64,000 nucleotides of DNA from Bovifimicola ammoniilytica (GCF_025567085.1 NZ_JAOQJN010000004.1:310001-374000), one strand, 5' to 3'; counted from the stretch's first letter, positions 10,106 to 19,715 are shown. Program-made: numbers and translations. Notes: generated from the letters alone by a model not told the origin.

Positions 10106-10795
10106 ATGAAGATAACATCGATTAAGGAAATCAGAAAAGAAAACAGACCTTATGAGAAATTTTTACTCAAAGGTCCCGAGGCTCTTACAGATTCAGAGCT
10201 TCTTGCAATTATAATCAGGACAGGTACTTATAATATGACATCTGTAGAATTATCAGATGCAGTATTATCAATGTCTAAATCGGATAATATATTAGGAATA
10301 ACAAATTTGTCTTTAAAGGAATTACAGAGTATTAAAGGAATAGGACTTGTGAAAGCTACGCAGATAAAGTGTGTGGCAGAATTAAGCAGACGTATTTCTA
10401 AAGGAAACATTCCACTTGATAAAGAATTTATTTCACCTGAGATAATTGCAAATTATTATATGGAAGACTTAAGACACCTTGAAACTGAGCGCCTGCTTGT
10501 AGTAATGCTTAATACGAAGCACAGATTCCTAGGTGATTTTGAATTGTCTAAAGGGACGGTTAATGCATCAATGGCATCCCCAAGAGAGGCATTTATAGAA
10601 GCACTTAGGACAGGTGCAGTATATATAATACTGCTGCATAATCACCCTAGTGGTGACCCGACACCTAGCCGTGAAGATATAGTAACGACAAAGCGTATGA
10701 AAGAGGCGGGAAATATTATCGGTATTAATCTGATAGACCACATAATTATTGGCGATAATAAATATATAAGTCTGAAACAAATTGGATTGTTTTAG
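10106..10795 (+). CDS. radC: RadC family protein (JAB/MPN domain)
   Basis: A 229-residue RadC homologue: N-terminal helix-hairpin-helix-like region (LQSIKGIGLVKATQIK) and a C-terminal JAB/MPN metalloprotease-like domain with HNHPSGDPTPSREDI. Despite the name, a role in DNA repair is doubtful and the activity is unknown. The start is uncertain: I took the ATG at 10106 (MKITSIKEI, the usual family N-terminus); ATG 10103 and TTG 10073 are in frame. The best Shine-Dalgarno, GGAGAG at about 10081, is spaced for a different ATG at 10095 that opens only a three-codon frame ending in TGA across the radC start. It lies 16 bases ahead of mreB. Confidence 0.9.
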   Translation: MKITSIKEIRKENRPYEKFLLKGPEALTDSELLAIIIRTGTYNMTSVELSDAVLSMSKSDNILGITNLSLKELQSIKGIGLVKATQIKCVAELSRRISKGNIPLDKEFISPEIIANYYMEDLRHLETERLLVVMLNTKHRFLGDFELSKGTVNASMASPREAFIEALRTGAVYIILLHNHPSGDPTPSREDIVTTKRMKEAGNIIGINLIDHIIIGDNKYISLKQIGLF

Positions 10796-10811
10796 AAAAT
10801 GGAGGAGAATA

Positions 10812-11831
10812 ATGGCACAACATTCATATGGTATAGATTTAGGTACCAGCAATTTTAAAATTTTTGGATTAACAAATAAGAAAATAATAAATGAGAAAAA
10901 CGTTATTGCTAAGAAGAACAAAGATGAAGTATTTCAGTTCGGTGACCTGGCATTTGAAATGTATGAGAAAGCACCTGAGAATATCGAGGTATCATTTCCT
11001 GTTAAATTTGGTGTAATTGCAGATATTAAGAATATGGATATTTTATTCGAAAGATTTTTCAAGAAATTAAATGGTAAAGGCATTACGGGTTCATCGAATT
11101 TCTGTATTGCAGTTCCTACTGATATTACAGAAGTAGAGAAAAGAGCCTTTTATGATATGATCGCGGAATCAAGAGTAAAGGCAAAACATATCAGTGTAGT
11201 TGAAAAGCCGATTGCAGATGCAGTTGGTGTAGGAATTGATGTTGAAAGTCCAAGAGGTAATCTTATTGTAAATATAGGTGCAGACACAACAGAGATTTCT
11301 GTAATATCATTAGGTGGAATTGTCTTAAGCAAGTTAATTAAAACAGGTGGTTCTAAATTAGATGATACAATCTGTAGCATTGTAAGAAAAAAATATAATC
11401 TTGTAATAGGAAGAAGAACAGCAGAACAAATTAAGATTAATCTTGCAGATGCTATTAATGTTTCATCAAGTTCATATGTTGCCTTTGGAAGGAATATTGT
11501 AACAGGACTTCCAGCAAGCAAGGAGATAAGTTCAGAACTTGTTTTTGAAGCGATTCAGGAATGTTTACATTCTATTATAGATTCTATTAAAGTTATCTTA
11601 GAGAGAACTCCGCCTGAACTTGCTGCTGATATAATTAACACAGGGGTATATCTTACAGGTGGTTCTTCATTAATCCAGAATATCGGACAGTTAATTACTA
11701 ATGAAACAGGATTAAAGATTAATCTTGATGATGAACCTGAAGAGACAGTTATAAGAGGAATTGCTGAAATATTATCGAATAATAAGCTTAGTGAATTAAT
11801 GTATGTTCCAAGAGAGAAACAATATAACTAA
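10812..11831 (+). CDS. mreB: MreB-type actin homologue, rod-shape determination
   Basis: A 339-residue actin-fold protein with the phosphate-1 motif YGIDLGTSNFKIF at the N-terminus, phosphate-2 VNIGADTTEISVISLGG near 160 and the adenosine motif LTGGSSLI near 284. MreB filaments position the lateral peptidoglycan synthesis machine at the inner membrane. I chose ATG 10812, preceded by GGAGGAG, over an in-frame ATG at 10782 inside radC. First gene of mreB-mreC-mreD-mrdA. The sequence is divergent, so it might be an Mbl or MreBH-like paralogue. Confidence 0.9.
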   Translation: MAQHSYGIDLGTSNFKIFGLTNKKIINEKNVIAKKNKDEVFQFGDLAFEMYEKAPENIEVSFPVKFGVIADIKNMDILFERFFKKLNGKGITGSSNFCIAVPTDITEVEKRAFYDMIAESRVKAKHISVVEKPIADAVGVGIDVESPRGNLIVNIGADTTEISVISLGGIVLSKLIKTGGSKLDDTICSIVRKKYNLVIGRRTAEQIKINLADAINVSSSSYVAFGRNIVTGLPASKEISSELVFEAIQECLHSIIDSIKVILERTPPELAADIINTGVYLTGGSSLIQNIGQLITNETGLKINLDDEPEETVIRGIAEILSNNKLSELMYVPREKQYN

Positions 11832-11854
11832 AAGACTATCAGAGGTATATTATT

Positions 11855-12706
11855 TTGAGAAGACGAGAAAAAAAAGAATTTCCAATTAAATATGTTTTAT
11901 TCATTTTAACATTCCTTTGTTTTGTGCTTATTGTTTCTTCATTTGTATTTAAAGGATTTGCAACACCAGTTAAATCGGTTGCAACATATGTCATGACGCC
12001 AGTTACAAAGGGTATGAATGAAGTTGGAAAGTGGCTTACTGACAGAGCTGCAGATATAAAGGAACTTAAGAATATAAAAAGTGAGAATAAGAGTCTTAAA
12101 GAACAAATATTAGACTTACAAAATAAGAATGCATTATCAGTTGAAGATCAGAATGAGTTAGACCAGTTAAGAAAATTATATAAACTTAGTGAACAATATT
12201 CTGATTACGAGACGGTTGGTGCAAGAATTATCAGTAAGGACACAAGTAACTGGTATTCAACTTTTACAATTGATAAAGGAAGTAAGGATGGAATAGAAGT
12301 CGATATGAACGTTATCGGTGACGGAGGGCTTGTCGGAATCGTAAGTGAAGTTGGTGATAATTATTCTATAATCCGTTCAATTATTGATGATGAGAGCAAT
12401 GTCAGTGCACAGTTTGCTTCAACATCTGATAAATGTATTGTAAAAGGAAGTCTGCAGTTAATTAATGATGGAATACTTCAGGTATTTAATATTAATAAGA
12501 ATGCTAATGTAAATGAGGGTGATATGATTATCACATCTAATATAAGCAGTAAATTCTTACCGGGTATTTTGATAGGATATGTTAAAGATATTTCTGATGA
12601 TTCTAATAATCTGACGAAGTCAGCATATGTTACTCCGGTAGTTGATTTTGCACATTTAGATATTGTTCTTATTATCAAACAACAGAAATTTACCGGTGAA
12701 CAGTAG
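11855..12706 (+). CDS. mreC: MreC, rod-shape scaffold protein
   Basis: A 283-residue membrane-anchored protein: basic N-terminus (RRREKKEF), one transmembrane helix (~13-33), a coiled coil (~60-100, rich in K, E, L and N) and the beta-rich MreC domain with VIGDGGLVGIVSEVGDNYS near 148-167. MreC links MreB, MreD and PBP2. The start codon is TTG at 11855, with AGAGG about ten bases upstream; no ATG or GTG fits. Confidence 0.92.
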   Translation: MRRREKKEFPIKYVLFILTFLCFVLIVSSFVFKGFATPVKSVATYVMTPVTKGMNEVGKWLTDRAADIKELKNIKSENKSLKEQILDLQNKNALSVEDQNELDQLRKLYKLSEQYSDYETVGARIISKDTSNWYSTFTIDKGSKDGIEVDMNVIGDGGLVGIVSEVGDNYSIIRSIIDDESNVSAQFASTSDKCIVKGSLQLINDGILQVFNINKNANVNEGDMIITSNISSKFLPGILIGYVKDISDDSNNLTKSAYVTPVVDFAHLDIVLIIKQQKFTGEQ

Positions 12707-12737
12707 ATAACGATTTAATCGTGGAAATGAGGTATAT

Positions 12738-13256
12738 ATGCTTCGGAAAATTATATTAGGCATTTCAATATTTGTATTTTATCTGTTACAATGCACAGTA
12801 TTTAAAGCACTTTCGTTAGCATCAGTATCACCGAACCTTTTACTCATACTTACATTTGCAGCAGGATTTATGCGTGGTAAGAAAGAGGGAATGTTTGTTG
12901 GTTTTTTCAGTGGTCTGGTACTTGATATATTCTATGGGCAGGTAATTGGATTTAATGCATTATTGTATATGTATATCGGTTACATAAATGGCTTCTTTAA
13001 TTCTATGTTCTATGATGAAGATGTTACGTTGCCTATCGGACTTGTATTCGGAAGTGACTTTGTGTATTCATTCTTCTATTATGTATTCAATTTTATGCTT
13101 AGAAACCGTTTAAATTTCATATATTATCTGATTCACATTATTTTACCAGAAATGATATATACAGTAGTTATTACACTTTTAATATATCGGATTATGTTAA
13201 AGATAAACCGTAAATTAGAAGCCTATGAGAAAAGGAGTGCAACAAAATTTGGTTAA
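12738..13256 (+). CDS. mreD: MreD, rod-shape membrane protein
   Basis: A 172-residue, strongly hydrophobic protein with about five membrane helices and the MreD pattern (GFMRGKKEGMFVGFFSGLVLDIFYG near residues 46-70 carries the conserved Gly/Asp). It acts with MreC and PBP2 in the elongasome. Start ATG 12738 has GAGGT upstream. Its last codons overlap the PBP2 gene, suggesting coupled translation. Confidence 0.88.
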   Translation: MLRKIILGISIFVFYLLQCTVFKALSLASVSPNLLLILTFAAGFMRGKKEGMFVGFFSGLVLDIFYGQVIGFNALLYMYIGYINGFFNSMFYDEDVTLPIGLVFGSDFVYSFFYYVFNFMLRNRLNFIYYLIHIILPEMIYTVVITLLIYRIMLKINRKLEAYEKRSATKFG

Positions 13257-16092
13257 AGAATTTTTTGAATATATATTAAGTATCTTAAAATCAAGATTGT
13301 TCGTATTAGGAATTATTGTTGTGTTATTATTCTCAGTTCTGATGATAAGAATATTTAATGTACAGATTGTAAATGGAGAATATTATTTAGAAAATTACAT
13401 CCAGATGGCAGAACGTGAGGTCCTTACATCCGGAACAAGAGGAATTATATACGATAGAAATGGTGAAGTCCTTGCATATAACAAACTTGCATATGCAATT
13501 GAAATTGAGGATGATATAAGTGATTCCACAGAAAATAAGGATAAAAAGCTTAATGAGATAATATCTGAAACCATTAATATAATTACATCAAATGGTGATA
13601 CATTGATTAATGATTTTCCTATTATTCTTAATACAAATAATGAATTTGAATTTTCTGTATCTTCTGATAATGAAAGATTAAGATTCTTAAGAGATATTTA
13701 TGGAAAAAAATCGATAAGTGAATTAGATACTAAAAAAGAGACACTGTCAACATCTACGGCAGATGATGTAATGAAATATCTTTGTGGTGAAAAGATGTTT
13801 GATATATCAGATGAATATGATAAGGCAGAACAGATTAAGATTGCTATGGTAAGATATAATCTGTCACTTAATCGTTTTCAGAAGTATATTTCTACTAAGA
13901 TAGCTTCAAATGTATCTGAGGAGACTGTGGCAGCTATCTATGAGGCACAGGCAGAGTTAAAAGGTGTAACTGTATCTGAAGAGACTGTAAGAGTATACAA
14001 TGACAGTGTATATTTTGCACATATATTAGGTTATACAGGTACGATATCAGAAGATCAGTTAGCAGAGTTAAATTCTGATGGTGGCAGCTATATCAGTTCA
14101 GATGTCGTAGGTAAATCAGGAATAGAAAAAGAAATGGAATCTTATCTTCAGGGAACTAAAGGTAAGAGTACAATATTTGTAGATAATACCGGACGAATTC
14201 TTGAAAATGTAAGTAAGACAGATGCCAAGGCAGGAAATGATGTGTATTTAACGCTTGATGCTAAATTACAAAAGGCTGGATATACGATATTAGAACAGAA
14301 ACTTGCAGGTATTTTATATTCGAAAATAGTTAATTATGATGTGACACCAAGTGAGGATATGAAGACAATCCCTATTCCGGTCAAAGATGTCTACTATCAG
14401 ATTATCAATAATAATGTTGTAGATTTGAATAAGTTCGGACTGGAGTCTGCATCAGATAATGAGAAGAATATTTATGCGAAATTCGCAGCAAAACAGTCAG
14501 GTGTTATTAACTGGGTATATAGTGAACTTACAACTGATACACCAGAGGCACTCTCTGCGTTACCTGAAGAGAATAATACTTATTTGTCATATATATATAC
14601 AAAATTAGCAGATACCGAGGGTATAATTAACAAAAAAGCAATTGATAGTGAAGATGAAACATATCAGAAATGGACTAATGAAACAATTAGTTTAAGAGAA
14701 TTTCTGTTATATGCCATTTCTAAGAACTGGATAAATACTTCTAAGATATTTGACTCTTCAGAAGTTAAATATTCTGATACAGATGAAATCTATAATAAAT
14801 TAGTAGAACACATTTACAATAGTCTTCCGACTGATACAGGCTTTAGCAAAAAGATTTATTATTATCTTATCTATAGTGGTTCAATTAGTGGTAATCAGGT
14901 ATGTATGTTATTATATGACCAGAATGTTCTAGAATATGATGAAGCAGCTTATACAGCACTTAGAAGTGGAAGTTCTGCATTTGAATTTATCAGGGAACAG
15001 ATTAAACAGATTAAAATTACACCTGCACAGTTAGCACTTGATCCTTGTTCAGGTTCGTTAGTCGTAACAGATACTAATTCAGGTGATGTACTTGCATTAG
15101 TAACATATCCAAGCTATGATAATAATAAATTGTCGGGTTCAGTAGATGCAGTATATTGGAAACAGTTAAATAGTGATTTGTCACTTCCGCTATATAACAG
15201 AGCAACCCAAACGAGGACTGCACCAGGTTCTACTTTTAAGATGCTTTCGGCCATAACAGGATTAGAAGAAGGCTATCTGACACCAGGAAGAACAATTACA
15301 GACCTTGGTGAATTCAAGAAAATCACACCATCGCCAAAATGTTGGAGATATCCGGGTAATCATGGTTCAATTAATGTCTCACAGGCACTTGAACACTCAT
15401 GTAACTATTTCTTCTACGAAGTTGGCTATGAACTTAGTATTGACGAGCATGGAGGTTTTAGCAGTGATTTAGGATTGTCTAAGCTTAAAAAATACGGTGT
15501 GCAACTTGGACTTACTACAAAATCAGGTGTTGAGATTGAAGAAAATGAACCACTTTTCAGTACCGATAACTCAGTACGTTCAGCAATTGGACAGGGTTCA
15601 AATAGTTTTGCTAACATCCAGCTTGCAAGATATGTGAATACAGTTGCAAATAGTGGACATAATTATCAGTTGACACTACTTAATAAGGTTATTGATACAG
15701 ATGGTAATCTTATTAAACAATATGAGCCTACATTAACTAATACAACTAATTTCAGTCAGTCGACCTGGGATGCCGTTCATTATGGTATGAGACTTGTTAT
15801 AACAGGTGGTACTGCAAAAGGAACATTTAATGGTTTCCAGATAAATGTGGCGGGTAAATCCGGTACTGCACAGGAGAATAAGTTGCGTTCAAACCACTCA
15901 GTATTCGTGGCATATGCTCCTTATGAGAATCCTGAAATCGCCTTAAGTGTATTAATTCCTAATGGTGAGTCATCAGGATATACGGCAGAGGTTGTACGTG
16001 ATACAATCAAATACTACTATGGACTTACAACTGATGAAGAATTATATGGTGGTATAGCATCAATACCTACATCGGGTGTAACGAACGATTAA
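13225..16092 (+). CDS. mrdA: PBP2-type class B penicillin-binding protein (unusually long)
   Basis: A 955-residue peptidoglycan transpeptidase with one N-terminal membrane helix (~22-40). The catalytic motifs are SxxK in APGSTFKML (Ser near 668), SxN in HSCNYFF (near 724) and KSGTAQ (near 877). Elongation PBP2s are usually 600-750 residues; here ~270 extra residues (about 350-620) lie before the transpeptidase domain. It partners RodA, encoded at 17946. The ATG at 13225 lies within mreD and has a weak ribosome site; an in-frame TTG at 13249 follows AAAGGAG (11-base spacing) and is an alternative start, as is GTG 13237. Confidence 0.9.
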   Translation: MRKGVQQNLVKEFFEYILSILKSRLFVLGIIVVLLFSVLMIRIFNVQIVNGEYYLENYIQMAEREVLTSGTRGIIYDRNGEVLAYNKLAYAIEIEDDISDSTENKDKKLNEIISETINIITSNGDTLINDFPIILNTNNEFEFSVSSDNERLRFLRDIYGKKSISELDTKKETLSTSTADDVMKYLCGEKMFDISDEYDKAEQIKIAMVRYNLSLNRFQKYISTKIASNVSEETVAAIYEAQAELKGVTVSEETVRVYNDSVYFAHILGYTGTISEDQLAELNSDGGSYISSDVVGKSGIEKEMESYLQGTKGKSTIFVDNTGRILENVSKTDAKAGNDVYLTLDAKLQKAGYTILEQKLAGILYSKIVNYDVTPSEDMKTIPIPVKDVYYQIINNNVVDLNKFGLESASDNEKNIYAKFAAKQSGVINWVYSELTTDTPEALSALPEENNTYLSYIYTKLADTEGIINKKAIDSEDETYQKWTNETISLREFLLYAISKNWINTSKIFDSSEVKYSDTDEIYNKLVEHIYNSLPTDTGFSKKIYYYLIYSGSISGNQVCMLLYDQNVLEYDEAAYTALRSGSSAFEFIREQIKQIKITPAQLALDPCSGSLVVTDTNSGDVLALVTYPSYDNNKLSGSVDAVYWKQLNSDLSLPLYNRATQTRTAPGSTFKMLSAITGLEEGYLTPGRTITDLGEFKKITPSPKCWRYPGNHGSINVSQALEHSCNYFFYEVGYELSIDEHGGFSSDLGLSKLKKYGVQLGLTTKSGVEIEENEPLFSTDNSVRSAIGQGSNSFANIQLARYVNTVANSGHNYQLTLLNKVIDTDGNLIKQYEPTLTNTTNFSQSTWDAVHYGMRLVITGGTAKGTFNGFQINVAGKSGTAQENKLRSNHSVFVAYAPYENPEIALSVLIPNGESSGYTAEVVRDTIKYYYGLTTDEELYGGIASIPTSGVTND

Positions 16093-16126
16093 GACATATA
16101 ATAGCCATTATGTTAGCAGGAAAGGA

Positions 16127-16831
16127 ATGAAAATTCAAAAAATGAAAAATTCTGTAGTGATAAAAGGAAATAAATATGGTATTATAGTTATGTTAGATAA
16201 AAATATACCATTTGATAATTTGTTGGCAGATATTGCTGAAAAATTTAAAGAATCATCAAAGTTTCTTGGTAACTCATCTATGGGAATTACTTTTGAGGGC
16301 AGATTTCTTGATAATAATGAGATACGTCAGGTCCTTGATACAATAGCAGATAATTCAGATTTGAATATTGTATGTGTTGTCGATAATGACAAGGAGCGCG
16401 AGGAATATTTCAAAAAAACAGTTGATCAGCATTTGAATGATTTGTCGAATAATGATGGACAGTTCTATAGAGGAACCTTACGTTCAGGACAGGTAATCGA
16501 AAGTGAAGGAAGCATAGTGATTCTTGGTGATGTTAATCCAGGTGCAAAGGTAATTTCATCAGGTAATGTAATAATACTTGGTTCTCTTAAGGGAACAGTA
16601 TATGCAGGTGTTACCGGTGACTCTACATCATTTGTAGTGGCATTAGAGATGGAACCTATGCAGATAAGAATTGGTGATTACATTGCAAGAGCATCAGATG
16701 ATGCTAAAAAGGCTAAGGATTCTAAAAATAAAAAGAATAAACCTGAAACAAAGATTGCATTTGTAGAAAATGGTAATATTTATATAGAACCACTTAATAA
16801 AGAAGTTTTAAATGATATTCATTTTAACTAA
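16127..16831 (+). CDS. minC: MinC, septum-site inhibitor
   Basis: A 234-residue MinC. The N-terminal ~100 residues are a weakly conserved alpha/beta domain; residues ~110-180 form the right-handed beta-helix repeat (LRSGQVIESEGSIVILGD, NVIILGSLKGTVYAG) that binds MinD and FtsZ. It ends with a Lys/Asn-rich stretch and a short tail. AGGAAAGG precedes the ATG. It starts minC-minD-minE, linked to the mre genes as in many clostridia. Confidence 0.9.
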   Translation: MKIQKMKNSVVIKGNKYGIIVMLDKNIPFDNLLADIAEKFKESSKFLGNSSMGITFEGRFLDNNEIRQVLDTIADNSDLNIVCVVDNDKEREEYFKKTVDQHLNDLSNNDGQFYRGTLRSGQVIESEGSIVILGDVNPGAKVISSGNVIILGSLKGTVYAGVTGDSTSFVVALEMEPMQIRIGDYIARASDDAKKAKDSKNKKNKPETKIAFVENGNIYIEPLNKEVLNDIHFN

Positions 16832-16859
16832 ACAATAAAACTTGGGAGGAATTGTTACA

Positions 16860-17642
16860 ATGAGTGAAGTAATTGTAGTAACATCAGGAAAAGGCGGCGT
16901 TGGTAAGACAACTACAACAGCCAACGTAGGTACAGGTTTAGCTATGCTGAACAAGAAAGTAGTATTGATTGACACAGATATAGGATTAAGAAATCTTGAC
17001 GTCGTAATGGGGCTTGAGAATAGAATCGTATATAATCTTGTTGATGTTGTAAAAGGCAATTGTCGTGCAAAACAGGCAATGATTAAGGATAAACGTTATC
17101 CTAACTTATTCTTATTACCATGTGCTCAGGCAGGCGATAAGAACAGTGTATCTCCTGAAGAGATGAAAAAATTAACAGATGAATTAAGAGACGAATTTGA
17201 TTACATAATTCTTGACTGTCCTGCAGGTATTGAGCAAGGCTTTAAGAATGCCATAGCAGGCGCAGACAGAGCAATTGTTGTTACAATGCCTGAAGTATCA
17301 GCTATTCGTGATGCAGACAGAATTATTGGATTATTAGAAGCAAATGAGAAGAAACGTGCTGACCTTGTAGTTAATAGAATCCGTATGGATATGGTTAAAA
17401 AAGGTGAGATGATGTCAATTGATGATGTTGTGGATATTCTTGCAATTGATTTAATTGGTGCTGTGCCTGATGATGAGAATATCGTTATTGCAACTAATAA
17501 CGGTGAACCATTAGTTGGTTCTGACAGTCTTGCCGGACAGGCATATATGAATATTTGTAAACGTATTCTTGGTGAAGAAGTTCCATTACTTGATTTAGAT
17601 AAGAAGCAGGGCTTTTTCGCAAGATTATTTAAGAAAAACTAA
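16860..17642 (+). CDS. minD: MinD, septum-site ParA-type ATPase
   Basis: A 260-residue ATPase with the deviant Walker A GKGGVGKTT at residues 10-18, switch I near DTDIGLRNLDVVMG and Walker B-like DYIILDCPAGIEQG, and a C-terminal amphipathic membrane-targeting helix ending GFFARLFKKN. Start ATG 16860 follows GGGAGGA with good spacing; the in-frame TTG at 16842 lies upstream of that site and is unlikely. MinD carries MinC to the poles and is released by MinE. Confidence 0.96.
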   Translation: MSEVIVVTSGKGGVGKTTTTANVGTGLAMLNKKVVLIDTDIGLRNLDVVMGLENRIVYNLVDVVKGNCRAKQAMIKDKRYPNLFLLPCAQAGDKNSVSPEEMKKLTDELRDEFDYIILDCPAGIEQGFKNAIAGADRAIVVTMPEVSAIRDADRIIGLLEANEKKRADLVVNRIRMDMVKKGEMMSIDDVVDILAIDLIGAVPDDENIVIATNNGEPLVGSDSLAGQAYMNICKRILGEEVPLLDLDKKQGFFARLFKKN

Positions 17643-17654
17643 GGGGGTGTAAGT

Positions 17655-17942
17655 ATGAGTATCTTTGATATGTTCAAGAAGAAACCTTCTGGAAATGTCG
17701 CAAAAGACAGACTCAAGTTATTACTTGTATCAGACAGAGCAAATTGCTCACCAGAGATTATGGAATTGATTAAGAATGATATAATTAATGTAATTAAAAA
17801 GTATATGGAAATTGATTGTGACGGACTTGATATCCAGATAACACAGACAGAGTCAGATAGCTCTAATGGTGCAGTTCCTGCACTTATCGCTAACATTCCA
17901 ATCAAAGAAGTAAGACATAGTGCTGAAAAGGAAAATAAATAA
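17655..17942 (+). CDS. minE: MinE, topological specificity factor
   Basis: A 95-residue MinE, slightly longer than usual. It starts with the membrane-binding MSIFDMFKKK segment, then the MinD-contact helix (AKDRLKLLLVSDRANCSPEIMELIKNDI, residues ~17-45) and the dimerising beta part with DGLDIQITQ. AAGGGGGTG precedes the ATG, 12 bases past minD. A MinCDE oscillator, rather than DivIVA/MinJ alone, is therefore predicted. Confidence 0.94.
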   Translation: MSIFDMFKKKPSGNVAKDRLKLLLVSDRANCSPEIMELIKNDIINVIKKYMEIDCDGLDIQITQTESDSSNGAVPALIANIPIKEVRHSAEKENK

Positions 17943-17945
17943 AAC

Positions 17946-19082
17946 ATGGCAAGAATATTTGAAACTTTGAAAAGTTACAAATTCAGACATTTTAATATCA
18001 GATTACTAATCTGGGTATGTGCATTAACTGTTATTGGTATACTTGCAATAGCGAGTGCGACAGATTCAGACATATATGAGAAGAAACAGATTATGGGTTT
18101 TGCGATGGGGCTATTTATAATGGTTATAGCCTGTCTTGTAAGTTATAAATTCATTTTGAAGTTCTCGTGGGCATTTTATTTTCTGAATCTTATATTACTT
18201 ATATGGGTAAAAGTCGCAGGTGCAAATAAAATGGGTGCTACCAGATGGATAGATTTAGGTTTTATCCAGTTACAGCCATCGGAATTCACAAAGATATTTC
18301 TAATATTATTTTTTGCAAGATATTTATGTAAATATAAAGACCGCCTTAATACATTACCTGTAATTGGTGGAGCAGTGGTATTATTTGCAATTCCACTTGC
18401 ATTAGTATTAAAACAGCCGGATTTATCTACGAGTATTGTTATTTCACTTACATTTTGTGCAATAATGTATATGGCAGGACTCAGTTATAAGATAATCGGT
18501 GGCGTACTTGCAGTTGCAATTCCAGTTGCAGTTGTTTTAATATATCTGATTATGCAGCCAAACCAGAAAATAATCGAAGAATATCAGTACAACAGAATTA
18601 TTGGTTTCTATGATGAAAATAATGAGGTCGCTGAAAGAATTAATTACCAGCAGAAGAACTCTGTTATGGCAATCGGTTCAGGCGGACTTTGGGGAAAAGG
18701 TTTAAACAATAACACGACAACAAGTGTTAAAAATGGTAATTATATATCAGAACCACAGACAGACTTCATCTTCTGTATAGTAGGTGAGGAATTAGGGTTT
18801 GTAGGTGCTTCGGCAGTTATAATACTGCTCTTGTTAATAATACTTGAGTGCTTTTATATCGGAACAAATGCACCTGATATGGCAGGTAAACTTATCGCCT
18901 GTGGATTTGGTTTTCTGTTAGCCATTCAATCGTTTGTAAATATTGGTGTAGTTACAAGAATTATTCCGAATACCGGATTACCATTACCATTTGTAAGTTA
19001 TGGACTCAGCTCATTACTAAGTCTGTTTGCATGTATTGGTGTAATTCTTAATATCGGACTTCAGCGAAAAGAAATTATATAA
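17946..19082 (+). CDS. rodA: RodA, SEDS-family peptidoglycan polymerase
   Basis: A 378-residue SEDS protein with about ten membrane helices and the signature NTGLPLPFVSYGLSSLLS near the C-terminus. SEDS proteins polymerise lipid II; placement with mreBCD and PBP2 makes RodA more likely than FtsW or SpoVE. It begins three bases after minE; AAGGAAA inside minE is the probable ribosome binding site. The motif ARYLCKY after helix 4 matches RodA-type proteins. Confidence 0.9.
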   Translation: MARIFETLKSYKFRHFNIRLLIWVCALTVIGILAIASATDSDIYEKKQIMGFAMGLFIMVIACLVSYKFILKFSWAFYFLNLILLIWVKVAGANKMGATRWIDLGFIQLQPSEFTKIFLILFFARYLCKYKDRLNTLPVIGGAVVLFAIPLALVLKQPDLSTSIVISLTFCAIMYMAGLSYKIIGGVLAVAIPVAVVLIYLIMQPNQKIIEEYQYNRIIGFYDENNEVAERINYQQKNSVMAIGSGGLWGKGLNNNTTTSVKNGNYISEPQTDFIFCIVGEELGFVGASAVIILLLLIILECFYIGTNAPDMAGKLIACGFGFLLAIQSFVNIGVVTRIIPNTGLPLPFVSYGLSSLLSLFACIGVILNIGLQRKEII

Positions 19083-19098
19083 CAGTAGGAGGTAGCTT

Positions 19099-19494
19099 AT
19101 GAACATTGGATTAATAGCACATAATTCCAAGAAAAAACTTATGCAGAACTTGTGTATTGCTTATCGCGGAATATTATGCAAAAATGAATTATATGCAACA
19201 GCAACAACAGGCAGGCTTATAGAAGAGGTAGCAAATTTGAATGTTCACAAGTTTTTAGCAGGACATCTCGGAGGTGTCCAGCAGATGTGCTCACAAATAG
19301 AACAAAACCAGTTAGATATGATTATATTTATCAGAGACCCACAGACACCACAGTCTCATGAGCCTGATGTAAATAATATTTTCAGATTATGTGATATGCA
19401 TAATATTCCTTTAGCTACCAACTTAGCTACAGCGGAGATGTTAATCAAATCACTTGAACGTGGTGATTTAGATTGGCGTGATGTATATAGATAA
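19099..19494 (+). CDS. mgsA: Methylglyoxal-synthase-like protein lacking the catalytic Asp
   Basis: A 131-residue MgsA-fold protein. Conserved: the N-terminal IAHNSKK histidine, the phosphate-binding ATATTGRL loop (usually ATGTTG), FIRDP (Asp91 of E. coli) and SHEPD (His98 and Asp101). However, the GGDQQ motif whose Asp71 is the catalytic base in E. coli reads GGVQQ (codon GTC instead of GAC). MgsA converts dihydroxyacetone phosphate to methylglyoxal; with Val there, activity is questionable and the protein might bind a phosphate ligand as a regulator. AGGAGGT precedes the ATG; last gene of the min-rodA run. Confidence 0.85.
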   Translation: MNIGLIAHNSKKKLMQNLCIAYRGILCKNELYATATTGRLIEEVANLNVHKFLAGHLGGVQQMCSQIEQNQLDMIIFIRDPQTPQSHEPDVNNIFRLCDMHNIPLATNLATAEMLIKSLERGDLDWRDVYR

Positions 19495-19543
19495 TTAGAG
19501 TATAGACTTTAGAATATATATAAACCGCATTTGTTTTAAAATT

Positions 19544-19612
19544 AAAGACCTGCGTATATGAACTGTCCTTAACTAACGTCACAGGCCGTCATATATTGCA
19601 GGTCTTTATGGT
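19544..19612 (+). terminator. Long hairpin terminator after mgsA
   Basis: AAAGACCTGC (19544-19553) pairs with GCAGGTCTTT (19598-19607), continued inside by GTATATGA/TCATATAT. The long loop carries GTCC/AACTAACGTC and a GGCC. The stem ends with T's in either direction, so it can serve the mgsA operon and, on the minus strand, the DUF378 gene. Confidence 0.75.
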
Positions 19613-19715
19613 TATTATACTTGAATTATGGTTATCAGATTATTTCGTTATTTTAGTGTCTGCAAATTTTATAATATTATTTCTGTTTTAGTTAGAGAGC
19701 GTAGTAAGATTTACA

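Noticed and set aside
10782..10811. mreB start at ATG 10782
   Set aside because: It lies inside radC, while GGAGGAG immediately precedes ATG 10812 and the actin motif then begins at the usual place.
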